This document shows positions 27,284 through 35,480 of a stretch of DNA of 64,000 nucleotides, in pieces. Each line of letters starts with the position of its first letter. Position 1 is the first letter of the stretch. The notes under the pieces are model-generated. The model worked only from the letters and a program-made list of their open reading frames with translations. It ran no database searches and was not told the origin of the DNA. A program made the position numbers and the translations under genes. The stretch is from the NCBI GenBank assembly GCA_964632485.1, contig CAZWDO010000012.1, positions 59,622 through 123,621 of the forward strand, in the 5' to 3' direction. The stretch is from CAZWDO01 sp964632485 [NCBI: uncultured bacterium]. GTDB taxonomy: Bacteria; JAGOEH01.

Positions 27284-28471
27284 ATGCGATATTTGTTCAG
27301 TTTATTGATTGTTTTTTGGTTTGTGAGAATTGATGCAAACGCACTGGAACTTCCGGTCAGAGGAGCGGGAATCTGTTTTGGCAATGCCTCTATTTTTAAA
27401 GGATTCCGGTTTAACTGGTCGGATCGGGGTGTAAAAGAAGTATCCGGTTTCAACCTATCGTTGTGGCGCCCGGGCGCGAATGATGATGCGCGGCTGAATG
27501 GTTTTCTGATAGGACTCTGGGGTCCCTCAGGTGATCGGTTGCAGGGGATATCCTGTGGATTATATAAAATTCGGGCGAATGAATTGAAAGGAATGGCCCT
27601 GTCATTAGTTGGCATTGAGAATCATGGTTCATGCCATGGAATTGCGATAAGCGGCATTGGTATGGGAGGTCGCGGCGGAATGACGGGTATCGCAGTTGCG
27701 GGTATCGGCATGGGATTTAACAGCTACATTCGGGGGATCTCGCTGGCAGGAATTGGAATGGGGGCGCAAGGTGATATCTGTGGGATATCTATCGCGGGTA
27801 TCGGTATGGGATGTCAGGGGAGTATTAAAGGCATTGCTTTGGGCGGAATCGGCTTAGGATGCCAGGGTGGGATCTCGGGATTAGTCTTGGGCGGGATTGG
27901 ATTAGGTACCGAGGGAAAAATTCGTGGAATTGCGGGAGGCCTGCTGGGTCTCGGCGCGGAAAAAGGAATTCAGGGGTTGGCATTTGGAGGTTTGGGATTG
28001 GGGACGGGTGGTGATATTGATGGGATCGTGATGGGTGGTTTGGGTCTTGGAGGCGGTGGTATCTTGCGCGGAATAGCCATTGGCGGTTTGGGTATCGGGA
28101 TGGGTATGGATTTGAATGGAATTGCCCTGGCGGGTTTAGGTGTCGGGGCTGGCCAGAATATCCGGGGACTGGTGATCGGCGGCTGCGGATTGGGGGCTGG
28201 GAATAGCCTGACCGGTATCGGATTAACAGCCGGATATGCAAAAATCCCATTAATAAAAGGATGGGTAACAGCCGGATATGTGCGCGGACAAAATTTGATT
28301 GGTATTTCGTTGGGGGGGTATAACCGGTTTCTCGGAACGCAAAAAGGATTGGCCATCGGCGTGATCAACTACGCGCAGGAACTCAAAGGCGCTCAAGTTG
28401 GATTGATCAATATCGCAAAGAACAATCCTTTATGGGCCCGTGTGTTGCCACTTCTCAATCTGCATTTGTAA
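27284..28471 (+). CDS. Secreted glycine-rich protein with twelve 16-residue repeats
   Basis: A 395-residue exported protein, start ATG after AAAGGAG. A signal peptide (about 1-20) is followed by a divergent region (21-118) and then by twelve unbroken 16-residue units (residues 119-310) of the form G-[IL]-x-x-[AG]-G-[IL]-G-[ML]-G followed by six variable residues ending in [IL]-x. Residues 311-395 carry looser repeats ending in QVGLINIAKNNP, similar in style to the LA_2272-type surface repeats of Leptospira and Bacteroidota. The strict spacing predicts a stacked beta structure (solenoid or barrel-associated wall) at the cell surface. Function is unknown. It is probably not part of the adjacent RiPP cluster, which runs in the other direction. 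Confidence 0.75.
   Translation: MRYLFSLLIVFWFVRIDANALELPVRGAGICFGNASIFKGFRFNWSDRGVKEVSGFNLSLWRPGANDDARLNGFLIGLWGPSGDRLQGISCGLYKIRANELKGMALSLVGIENHGSCHGIAISGIGMGGRGGMTGIAVAGIGMGFNSYIRGISLAGIGMGAQGDICGISIAGIGMGCQGSIKGIALGGIGLGCQGGISGLVLGGIGLGTEGKIRGIAGGLLGLGAEKGIQGLAFGGLGLGTGGDIDGIVMGGLGLGGGGILRGIAIGGLGIGMGMDLNGIALAGLGVGAGQNIRGLVIGGCGLGAGNSLTGIGLTAGYAKIPLIKGWVTAGYVRGQNLIGISLGGYNRFLGTQKGLAIGVINYAQELKGAQVGLINIAKNNPLWARVLPLLNLHL
27638..28213 (+). repeat. Twelve tandem 48-bp coding repeats
   Basis: The repeat block of the surface protein, in register for 576 bp with no insertion or deletion. The units are diverged in DNA but conserved in protein pattern, so the array is old and under selection rather than freshly amplified. 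Confidence 0.8.
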
Positions 28472-28558
28472 TGGACGCGACGCTACTTTGGCGAATATCT
28501 TTGCATTAAAAGTTGGCAGGTTTTTTCTATCGGTTTGGAATTTTCGCAGAAAAATGGT

Positions 28559-28590
28559 GCGCATGGGCGCTGATGCGTTTTTATTTTATA
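28559..28590 (+). terminator. Probable rho-independent terminator
   Basis: GCGCAT (28559-28564) and ATGCGT (28573-28578) form a six-pair stem (one G-T) with an 8-nt loop followed by TTTTTATTTT. It lies between the repeat-protein gene and the convergent 378-residue gene and would end the former; the T-run lies just at the end of the latter. Confidence 0.55.
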
Positions 28591-29722
28591 CTTTTTTTTT
28601 CGTGAGAAGTTGATAGTGCGACATGGGTATCCAGAGCAAACGAATTTCCCAGTATAATTTCGCTTTCGGTATTCCATCGGGGTAAATATTAATTTTGAAA
28701 TGGGAAATTCTTCTGTTAAATACCGGACGGTAAGCGGAACTAAAAAAATATTCGGCGGTTTTAAGATTTTCCGGCCATTCGAAACTATTTTCGCTTTGGC
28801 TGACCCCAATTAAATCCAGAATCGGTTTTTTAAAATCCAGCAGGCATAGCCCCATTTCGATCAATTGGTCCAACATGCCTTCGATTAAAATTTTCGATGG
28901 TTGGGATCGGTTCAGCTTATAAGCCCATTCCAGGCCAATCGGACCGGTAATACTATCAGAAAAATCCAGGGTCAGTCCCGAATAATCACAATATTTAGCT
29001 AACCGGGTAAAACATTCTTCTGCTTTTACGATAGAATGATGACAATTGGTTAACTGGCGCAACGGATTGAATGGGAATTGCGAGATTTTGACCAAACTCA
29101 GGCGAAGTCCGGCATAATAACGAGACGGCATGATGCCGATATTATATACTCTTAGTCCGGTCTTGTTTAAGAAATTTGGGAGTTGATGGTTAATTAATTG
29201 TTGCGCTGCGGTGTAATCAATATTTTTAAATTCAGTTAAGATAGAATTGATATGAAGCATAGTAAGGGATCGGTGATTCTCTTTTTTCTCCTGTTGCCAG
29301 GGAAAAGTAAAAAACAGAATTGGAAATGGCGGGACTGTAATCGGTTGCTCTGGAATATCATATTCAAGCCACATATCTGTAATTCCGGTGGAGAAAAAAT
29401 GAGTGGGATCGTTGCGCTTTTGTAGAAATGATAATAGAATTTCCCTGCTTGCTTTTTCCTCCATCTGGCTTGATACTGAGAGGTGCCGGCTGATTGTATC
29501 CATCAAAGAAATAATGGAAGCGGATTGGGCGTTTACGGGGAATCCAAAATCGATGGAGTGGCGGTAGGGCATTAAAGGGATTTCAAATCCAAATACCTGA
29601 GTGACCCGGGAGGAAAATGCCGATGCGATAATCGATATGTTTTGTAGGTTAATATCACTACAATTAATGGCTTTTAGAAACGGAATGACGACGGGAAGAT
29701 AGTTTTGCAGTGAAGATTTCAT
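28586..29722 (-). CDS. Uncharacterised RiPP-cluster protein, 378 residues
   Basis: I do not recognise this protein. It is soluble-looking, with no signal peptide, membrane segment, cysteine cluster or nucleotide-binding loop. It has a mixed alpha/beta pattern with motifs such as PYRHSIDFGFPVNAQSAS, PSRYYAGLRLSLVKI, LTLDFSDSITGPIGLEW and a C-terminal RRISHFKINIYPDGIPKAKL. The gene starts 2 nt after the radical SAM stop, so it is translated with that enzyme and belongs to the peptide-maturation operon. It may be a second tailoring enzyme or a scaffold; nothing in the sequence proves which. Confidence 0.7.
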   Translation of the reverse strand: MKSSLQNYLPVVIPFLKAINCSDINLQNISIIASAFSSRVTQVFGFEIPLMPYRHSIDFGFPVNAQSASIISLMDTISRHLSVSSQMEEKASREILLSFLQKRNDPTHFFSTGITDMWLEYDIPEQPITVPPFPILFFTFPWQQEKKENHRSLTMLHINSILTEFKNIDYTAAQQLINHQLPNFLNKTGLRVYNIGIMPSRYYAGLRLSLVKISQFPFNPLRQLTNCHHSIVKAEECFTRLAKYCDYSGLTLDFSDSITGPIGLEWAYKLNRSQPSKILIEGMLDQLIEMGLCLLDFKKPILDLIGVSQSENSFEWPENLKTAEYFFSSAYRPVFNRRISHFKINIYPDGIPKAKLYWEIRLLWIPMSHYQLLTKKKV

Positions 29723-29724
29723 TA

Positions 29725-31785
29725 TTATGGTTCGAAATAGTTGATTTTCATTGTCTTTCGTAAAAAAACCTTGTCTTCATCATTGAAACTGGCAAACAAG
29801 CGAATAGCGGTTTCGATTGTTTTTTTCTGAATTGTGCAATAAAAAGCCGATTGGGTGGGGATAGAATCGCTACCTTTCATGTTTTCATATAGGCAGCCTC
29901 CTCCGCAGAAATACCGCGCCCAACACGTACTGCAGGTTAGTATGGTATCTACCTGGCGGGAAAAATAAAAGTCACGGGCGGCCGGATCGAAATTTTCTAT
30001 TATTCCCATTCCGTAATCTGGGTGGCCGATGAACCGATGGCATGGGTAAACATAGCCCTCCGTGTTGACAGAAAGGAGTCCTTTTCCCGCGCCGCAATAA
30101 TAGTGACGTTTTTTCTTAGTTGCTAAAATGCTGAAAATTTTTTTAAAATCATTTTCGATTTGCCAATTACGGTTTTTAATGGATAAATATATTTTACTAA
30201 ATTGTCTCTCTATATCATCCAGAAGGGCGGTTAGCATTTCGTCGCTATTCAAAATCGTATTTAGTTGGGCGTATTTTTCTGTATTTTCTGTATCTACTGT
30301 ATGGACCGGTGATGCGCGACGAATCTGAAATCGGTTGCAGCCGATGGTATAATGTTCCCGGCGAATGGCATCAATATCCGCTGTATCAGTTGCCAGCGTA
30401 GTTGTGATTTTGAAATTAGCGCCATATAAATCACGTAGAATAGCAATTGCTTTTTCAAGGTCGGGATGACTCGACGACCCATTCTTGTACTTTCGTTGCT
30501 GTTGTTGGAGATATCCATCATAGCTTAGATTTAGTTGGATTTTATTGTTTTTAAGCCATTTTGCTATTGCGTGAGTTAATAGTGTCCCATTTGTGGTAAC
30601 ACCGAAAGATATTTTTTTCCCCCGATCTTTGGCTTTTTGTTGGCTATATTCAACGCACTTCTGAATGATAGGGAAATTCAGCAAGGGCTCGCCACCAAAG
30701 AAAGAGATGGCCAGAGCGTTTGTCGCTCCACTGTTGTCGATAAACCAGTCAATAATCTGATACGCTCGCTCCGTCGATAAATAACCCGCTTTTCCATATT
30801 CGCCTTCATCGCCATAACAATAGATACAGGCAAGGTTGCATGTTTGGCTGATATTGAGAATCAAATGAGCCGTCGGAAAAGGGATTTTTGGAAGCGATTG
30901 GCTGCGTTTTGAATCACTAATTAGTTCGAGACGTTCCAGCGCGTTGTATAAGGGACTATTCCTTGGAGGCAATTCGCCGCTATTTTTTAGTATATCCAAC
31001 GCGGCGGCGAGTTGTTGATTGATAATAAAAATCGAAAGCCGCTCAATATTTAACAAATAGATTCCCTGATTATCATGAAAGTGATAAAATTCAGCCAATA
31101 CGGTTTGCCTGCGTTTCGCTTTTTTTTTATATACCATAATGCGGTTTTCAAAGAGAATTTTTTCATAGCCGGCATCCTGTAATATTTGATGGTAAGTCAG
31201 GGGTTCAATCAACGGTATCGAATACTGGTTGGATACCCGGGTAATATATTCTTCGTAAAAAGGCCAATATCGTTCGAATTCCCGGGCTAAATCGTGGCGA
31301 AGGGCAGTTTCGCGTAATCCCCTTTGGACGGTTGAAAATGTGTTGGGCTGGATTTCATAGATAGTTAACAACCCCTTGTGAGTTAAATGGGGTTTCAATT
31401 TTTTGAACAAGGATTTGATTGTTGTATAATCTCTTGATATAAGGTACAAAACCCGGATCATTAGTATAAAATCATAGGTAGCAAGCCGGGGCAAAGCATC
31501 TTCAATAGTGCTGTGAAAAAATTCAGTTTGGATTGGAAGTCTTCTTTGCGCTGCCTCAATCCAGCTCTGCGCAGGCTCTACTATTGTTAGCGCAAGGTCG
31601 TGACGTCGGCGGCATAATTCCGCTGTCAGCGCTCCTGTTCCTCCTCCAATATCCAAGACACGGGCGTGAAAAGGAATTGTCCGACAAAGATATTCTAAAA
31701 AAGTTCGTTTTCTTTTTGAAAAAAAACAAGGCTGATTAAAAAAATCAAACGCTTCCTGATATTTGCGATAATCGCTAAAATCCAT
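29725..31785 (-). CDS. Methyltransferase - radical SAM/SPASM peptide maturase
   Basis: A 686-residue fusion enzyme (ATG 31785; a TTG at 31812 overlapping the precursor stop as TTGA is an alternative). Residues about 40-220 are a class I SAM methyltransferase with VLDIGGGTGALTAEL (43-57). Residues about 225-300 (EFYHFHDNQGIYLLNIE) look like the small domain found before peptide-modifying radical SAM cores and may bind the leader. The radical SAM core has the CX3CX2C cluster at Cys316, 320 and 323 (CNLACIYCY) and FFGGEPLL near 362. The SPASM part has YCGAGKGLLSVNTEGYVYPC (Cys564, 582) and CSTCWARYFCGGGC (618, 621, 627, 631), plus Cys650. This layout is that of sactipeptide/ranthipeptide-type thioether-forming enzymes; the actual bond is inferred. 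Confidence 0.9.
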   Translation of the reverse strand: MDFSDYRKYQEAFDFFNQPCFFSKRKRTFLEYLCRTIPFHARVLDIGGGTGALTAELCRRRHDLALTIVEPAQSWIEAAQRRLPIQTEFFHSTIEDALPRLATYDFILMIRVLYLISRDYTTIKSLFKKLKPHLTHKGLLTIYEIQPNTFSTVQRGLRETALRHDLAREFERYWPFYEEYITRVSNQYSIPLIEPLTYHQILQDAGYEKILFENRIMVYKKKAKRRQTVLAEFYHFHDNQGIYLLNIERLSIFIINQQLAAALDILKNSGELPPRNSPLYNALERLELISDSKRSQSLPKIPFPTAHLILNISQTCNLACIYCYGDEGEYGKAGYLSTERAYQIIDWFIDNSGATNALAISFFGGEPLLNFPIIQKCVEYSQQKAKDRGKKISFGVTTNGTLLTHAIAKWLKNNKIQLNLSYDGYLQQQQRKYKNGSSSHPDLEKAIAILRDLYGANFKITTTLATDTADIDAIRREHYTIGCNRFQIRRASPVHTVDTENTEKYAQLNTILNSDEMLTALLDDIERQFSKIYLSIKNRNWQIENDFKKIFSILATKKKRHYYCGAGKGLLSVNTEGYVYPCHRFIGHPDYGMGIIENFDPAARDFYFSRQVDTILTCSTCWARYFCGGGCLYENMKGSDSIPTQSAFYCTIQKKTIETAIRLFASFNDEDKVFLRKTMKINYFEP

Positions 31786-31808
31786 ACTAATTTTAAATCT
31801 GACAATCT

Positions 31809-32198
31809 TCAAAAGTCACAATAGACATCACATCCACAGTCAAGATAACACCCGCTGCCTGAATTGCTTCCTCCACCCGAACCTCCTCCATCGTTACTGC
31901 CACCGCCATCGCTACCCCCATTTCCTCCATCAATAACGATACCGGCGGCATTGATCATGTCCAGTTGGTTGTCCGAAAGCTCTACATCGGGATACTGTTC
32001 CGCGTTTAGTGGCAAAACAAGAAAAAATTGCTCAGACGTTTCTTCCAGTACATTGATATCCAACTGATCTGGCAGTTTGACTTTTAATTCTTCTTCCAAT
32101 ACAATTTTGGGATTGCTTATCAATCTTCGCTTGAAATCGGGGTCATTTTGCGCTTTGTCAATAAGTTTATTTTCCAGGGAGTGTCGGTCAAATTTCAT
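31809..32198 (-). CDS. NHLP-leader RiPP precursor peptide with Gly-rich, four-Cys core
   Basis: A 129-residue precursor. The ATG at 32198 has a strong AAAGGAG; the open frame reaches 32255 without similarity. Residues 1-86 are a canonical nitrile-hydratase-like leader: KLIDKAQNDPDFKRRLISNP, VLEEELKVKLPDQLDINVLE and ETSEQFFLVLPL, ending DMINAAG, a GG-type cleavage site. The expected 43-residue core starts IVID, continues with a 26-residue tract of only Gly, Ser, Asn and Asp (15 Gly), and ends CYLDCGCDVYCDF with four cysteines. It lies directly before the radical SAM gene and opposite the NHLM export genes. The predicted product is a thioether-bridged, Gly-rich, acidic peptide. Confidence 0.92.
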   Translation of the reverse strand: MKFDRHSLENKLIDKAQNDPDFKRRLISNPKIVLEEELKVKLPDQLDINVLEETSEQFFLVLPLNAEQYPDVELSDNQLDMINAAGIVIDGGNGGSDGGGSNDGGGSGGGSNSGSGCYLDCGCDVYCDF

Positions 32199-32237
32199 AC
32201 TATTTTCTCCTTTAGTGGTGTATTTAATCAAGTGTTT

Positions 32238-32295
32238 GCAAATGATGGAGTTCATACCAAATGCGGGGGCGCGGTTCGTAGTTTCATCATTTTGC
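32238..32295 (-). promoter_or_regulatory. Stem-loop in the precursor 5' leader
   Basis: AAATGATG (about 32241-32248) and CATCATTT (about 32285-32292) are perfect inverted copies, extended by GC pairs past one bulged A. The hairpin would sit at the very 5' end of the precursor mRNA if the promoter at 32306-32333 is used, enclosing a GC-rich loop. It may stabilise the message or control it. Confidence 0.45.
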
Positions 32296-32305
32296 GCTTA
32301 AGATA

Positions 32306-32333
32306 ATTATAATTAAAATCAGAAAAATGTCAA
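32306..32333 (-). promoter_or_regulatory. Strong sigma70-type promoter of the precursor operon
   Basis: On the minus strand TTGACA (32333-32328), 16 bases, TATAAT (32311-32306), about 100 nt upstream of the precursor ATG. Confidence 0.8.
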
Positions 32334-32370
32334 TAAAAAAGATAGTACTCTATCAAATTAGTTTTTTTTC

Positions 32371-32399
32371 TTGACAAAGCATATAAAAAAAAGTAATTT
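32371..32399 (+). promoter_or_regulatory. Sigma70-type promoter of the NHLM export operon
   Basis: TTGACA (32371-32376), 17 bases, TAATTT (32394-32399). It is divergent from the precursor promoter, with 37 nt between the two -35 boxes, so a single regulator could control both operons. Export genes start at 32448. Confidence 0.7.
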
Positions 32400-32447
32400 A
32401 GAGTTTACAACTGCGTTGATTATGAACAGGAACTGAAAGGAATCATT

Positions 32448-33272
32448 ATGAAAAGCTCTCCGCAACAGCTTTTCCGGCAACAAGCCCTGCAGAAAGCTTC
32501 TTCTCCGGAACGTATTGATGAGATCATGCGCATAGTAAAACCACCGGGATGGATTGCGCTGATTCTTTTGTCGGTGATTGTTTTCCTGATAATATATTGG
32601 AGTATTTGGGGTGAATTGTCGGTAGAAGTTTCCGGACAGGGGATATTAGTGAGCGATGCTGGAATTATGAATATCGCGGCACAGCATAGTGGCGCTATTT
32701 TAGACATATACCCGCACGTGGGAGATTCTATTGAAATTGGGCAGACTGTGATTTTAATCGGTTTGAACGATTCGGTTGAGGTTGAGGAATATACCCGTTT
32801 TCCCGGCAAAGTGATTGAAATAACAGCTTCCCCCGGGAAAACGGTGGTTCAGGGGGAACCCGTTTTACTCCTTGAGGGTTTGGGAACGGATCTCAGCGCT
32901 ATTGTTTTTGTCTCCCCGGACGATGGGAAAAAGATCATAAAGGGCATGCCGGTTTTTATCTCACCCTCATCCATCTCTTCTGATAGGTATGGTTTTCTGA
33001 TGGGTAATGTAACTGAAGTTCCAGATTATCCAGCGTCTGCGCAATATATAATGAATCTGCTCGAAAATCCGGTATTGGTTTCACTTTTTTCTGCGCAGGG
33101 TCCTATGATTGTTGCACGGGTTGAGCTTGTTGCCGATACGAGTTTTCACAGCGGATATCGGTGGTCCCATTCGCGAGGCCCTGAAACGCCAATCACAACC
33201 GGGACGCTTTGCAGAGCTAAGATTCGTGTTGACACACAAGCTCCTATTTCATTCATCATTCCTTCTTTATAA
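32448..33272 (+). CDS. NHLM-type HlyD-like membrane fusion protein, short form
   Basis: A 274-residue periplasmic adaptor for peptide export. One membrane anchor (about 32-56, LILLSVIVFLIIYW) is followed by SVEVSGQGILVS and a biotinyl-lipoyl-like half-motif HSGAILDIYPHVGDSIEIGQ; the second half, FPGKVIEITASPGKTVVQGE, follows almost at once, and the C-terminal beta domain ends with VELVADTSF and GTLCRAKIRVDTQAP. In most HlyD proteins the two halves are split by a long coiled-coil hairpin; here it is missing, so the protein is much shorter than usual. It starts the export operon, 11 nt before the ABC transporter. No TolC gene is present. Confidence 0.8.
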   Translation: MKSSPQQLFRQQALQKASSPERIDEIMRIVKPPGWIALILLSVIVFLIIYWSIWGELSVEVSGQGILVSDAGIMNIAAQHSGAILDIYPHVGDSIEIGQTVILIGLNDSVEVEEYTRFPGKVIEITASPGKTVVQGEPVLLLEGLGTDLSAIVFVSPDDGKKIIKGMPVFISPSSISSDRYGFLMGNVTEVPDYPASAQYIMNLLENPVLVSLFSAQGPMIVARVELVADTSFHSGYRWSHSRGPETPITTGTLCRAKIRVDTQAPISFIIPSL

Positions 33273-33283
33273 AAGGGTCGATA

Positions 33284-35476
33284 ATGCCTTCGCTCGCAGC
33301 TCCCCCCCCACGCCGGAAAAAGAGGGTTCATACGCCCACTGTCTTGCAGATGGAAGCGGTGGAATGTGGCGCCGCTTCGCTGGCAATGGTTTTGCATTAT
33401 TATGATTGCCATATTACACTGGAAGAATTACGAGTGGAATGTGGGGTGTCCCGCGATGGCAGCAAAGCGGCAAATATTCTTAAAGCCGCCCGGAAATATG
33501 GACTGATCGCCAAAGGGTACCGCAAAGAACTCCAAGCGCTTTATGAAGTAAACCTCCCGGTTATTATTTTCTGGCAGTTCAGACATTTTTTAGTCCTGGA
33601 CGGTTTCGATGCGCGTTTTTTCTATCTGAATGATCCTGCCTCTGGAAAACGACGGGTGAGCCATGAGGAATTTGATCAGAATTTCACGGGAATTGTATTG
33701 ACTTTTAGTCTGACTCCTGATTTTAAAAAAGTCAAAGCCGATTCCAATTTATGGATTAATTTGGCCCAACGCTTTGTTGGCGCTAAATCCCCCTTTTTAT
33801 TCATCCTTTGCTGCGGTATTTTACTGGTCGTACCAGAGATGGCCATCCCTGTTTTTTCACGGATTTTTGTTGATTATTATCTGATTGCCGGAATAACCGG
33901 CTGGATCCGTCCATTACTCGGCGCTATGGTTTTGTTCGCTTTATTGAAAATGGTTTTATTATGGCTACGGGAAAAATATTTACTGCGGATTGAAACGGTT
34001 CTTTCAGTTAGTAATTCTGCAGTATTCCTACAGCATCTATTACGGCTGCCCATGGTGTTTTTTTTTCAGCGAATGAGCGGCGATCTTGCTAATCGGTTAG
34101 CGATGATCAACCAGGTCGCGATGCTCCTTTCGCGACGGCTAATGGGACTGGCATTGAGTTTTTTTGTAATTCTGGTTTATGGGGGAATTATGTTTTTTTA
34201 TGACTGGGCGCTTGCGGTCATAAGTTTGATACTTGCTTCACTGAATTTTATTCTGTTATATTATTTTTCTCGTCGGGTTAAAGAAAGCAACATGGTTTTT
34301 TTGACTGAAATCAGCAAATTGAGCGGAATTACTATGAACGGAATTTACAATATTGAAACAATTAAAGCGACAGGCGCTGAAGCAGATTTTTTTGAAAAAT
34401 GGTCGGGTTTCCTGACAAAAAGCAAGAATGCGTTCCAGCGAATGGGGCTGCAACTGCAAATATTGAGTGTATTACCGCAATTGCTGGGCGCGTTATCAAT
34501 GGCAGTTGTATTGGGTCTTGGCAGTTTAGCTGTTATGAATGGACGGATGACCCTTGGGATGTTGGTCGCGTTTCTAAGTATGATGATCGGTATGATGGCG
34601 CCGATACAGGAATTTATTAATTTAACGGCTGAAATTCAATTTGTTAAGGGAAATGTAACTAAAATCAATGATATCCTGGATTATCCGCCACAAATCCAGG
34701 TGTTTTCCCCGACAATGGAGGATTCGTTTCGAGGATTAGATAGAGGGCGTTCCCGTCTGGTCGGGGAAGTCGAATTCCGTCATATATCATTTGGTTATAA
34801 CCATTTGGAATCTCCGTTGATACGTGATTTTAATCTTCATCTGACTCCGGGCGCGCGGGTAGCTTTAGTAGGTGCATCCGGCTCGGGTAAGTCGACAATT
34901 TCTAAACTTTTGCTGGGACTTTTTAAACCGTGGGAAGGGGATATCCTTTTGGACGGCCAGCCAATCAATGAGTTTGGCGCCGAAGTATTGAGCCATTCAT
35001 TGACAATGGTGGATCAGGATATTTTTCTGTTTGAGGGAACGATTCGTGAAAATCTGACCTTGTGGAATCCACTTGTGCCTGACCAGGATTTAGTGCGGGC
35101 AGCCCGGGATGCTGAAATTCATGATGTGATTTCAGCCCGGCGCGGAGGATATAACAGCCCGATTAATGAAGGGGGCGCAAATTTTAGCGGCGGTCAACGT
35201 CAACGCCTTGAGATCACCCGCGCCCTCGCCCTCAATCCTCGGATAGTAGTGTTGGATGAAGCCACCAGCGCGCTTGACCCATTAACTGAAAAAAAAATTG
35301 ATGATAATATCCGCCGTCGGGGGTGCACTATGTTAATAATCGCCCATCGATTGACGACTATCCGGGATTGTGATGAGATTATTGTGCTCAGTGACGGCCT
35401 GATTGTCCAGCGTGGAACCCACAATGATCTGATCCGTATGGAGGGTCCCTATTCCCGATTGATTGCTATGGAGTAA
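33284..35476 (+). CDS. NHLM peptide exporter: C39 peptidase / ABC permease / ATPase
   Basis: A 730-residue PCAT that trims the leader and pumps the core peptide out. The C39 domain (about 15-145) is intact: oxyanion Gln22, Cys28 in VECGAASLAMVL, His101 in RHFLVLDG and Asp117 in NDPASG. The ABC membrane domain spans about 160-460. The ATPase has Walker A GASGSGKST, signature NFSGGQRQRLEITRAL, Walker B IVVLDEATSALDP and the switch His in IIAHRLTTI. The start ATG at 33284 is followed by a basic, Pro-rich stretch before the peptidase. It overlaps the frame of the next transporter, whose start is 4 nt after its stop. Confidence 0.95.
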   Translation: MPSLAAPPPRRKKRVHTPTVLQMEAVECGAASLAMVLHYYDCHITLEELRVECGVSRDGSKAANILKAARKYGLIAKGYRKELQALYEVNLPVIIFWQFRHFLVLDGFDARFFYLNDPASGKRRVSHEEFDQNFTGIVLTFSLTPDFKKVKADSNLWINLAQRFVGAKSPFLFILCCGILLVVPEMAIPVFSRIFVDYYLIAGITGWIRPLLGAMVLFALLKMVLLWLREKYLLRIETVLSVSNSAVFLQHLLRLPMVFFFQRMSGDLANRLAMINQVAMLLSRRLMGLALSFFVILVYGGIMFFYDWALAVISLILASLNFILLYYFSRRVKESNMVFLTEISKLSGITMNGIYNIETIKATGAEADFFEKWSGFLTKSKNAFQRMGLQLQILSVLPQLLGALSMAVVLGLGSLAVMNGRMTLGMLVAFLSMMIGMMAPIQEFINLTAEIQFVKGNVTKINDILDYPPQIQVFSPTMEDSFRGLDRGRSRLVGEVEFRHISFGYNHLESPLIRDFNLHLTPGARVALVGASGSGKSTISKLLLGLFKPWEGDILLDGQPINEFGAEVLSHSLTMVDQDIFLFEGTIRENLTLWNPLVPDQDLVRAARDAEIHDVISARRGGYNSPINEGGANFSGGQRQRLEITRALALNPRIVVLDEATSALDPLTEKKIDDNIRRRGCTMLIIAHRLTTIRDCDEIIVLSDGLIVQRGTHNDLIRMEGPYSRLIAME

Positions 35477-35480
35477 TTTA

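Noticed and set aside
27638-28213. Regular 48-bp spacing as a possible CRISPR array
   Set aside because: The repeats are in-frame coding units with diverged DNA and no unique spacers.
27825-28368. Long antisense open frames opposite the glycine-repeat gene
   Set aside because: They are Pro/Arg/Ser-rich mirror images of the Gly-rich repeats, lack ribosome sites and are forced open by the repeat codons.
27284-28471. Repeat protein as a member of the RiPP cluster
   Set aside because: It is convergent to the maturation genes, separated by a terminator, has its own signal peptide and no NHLP-type leader.
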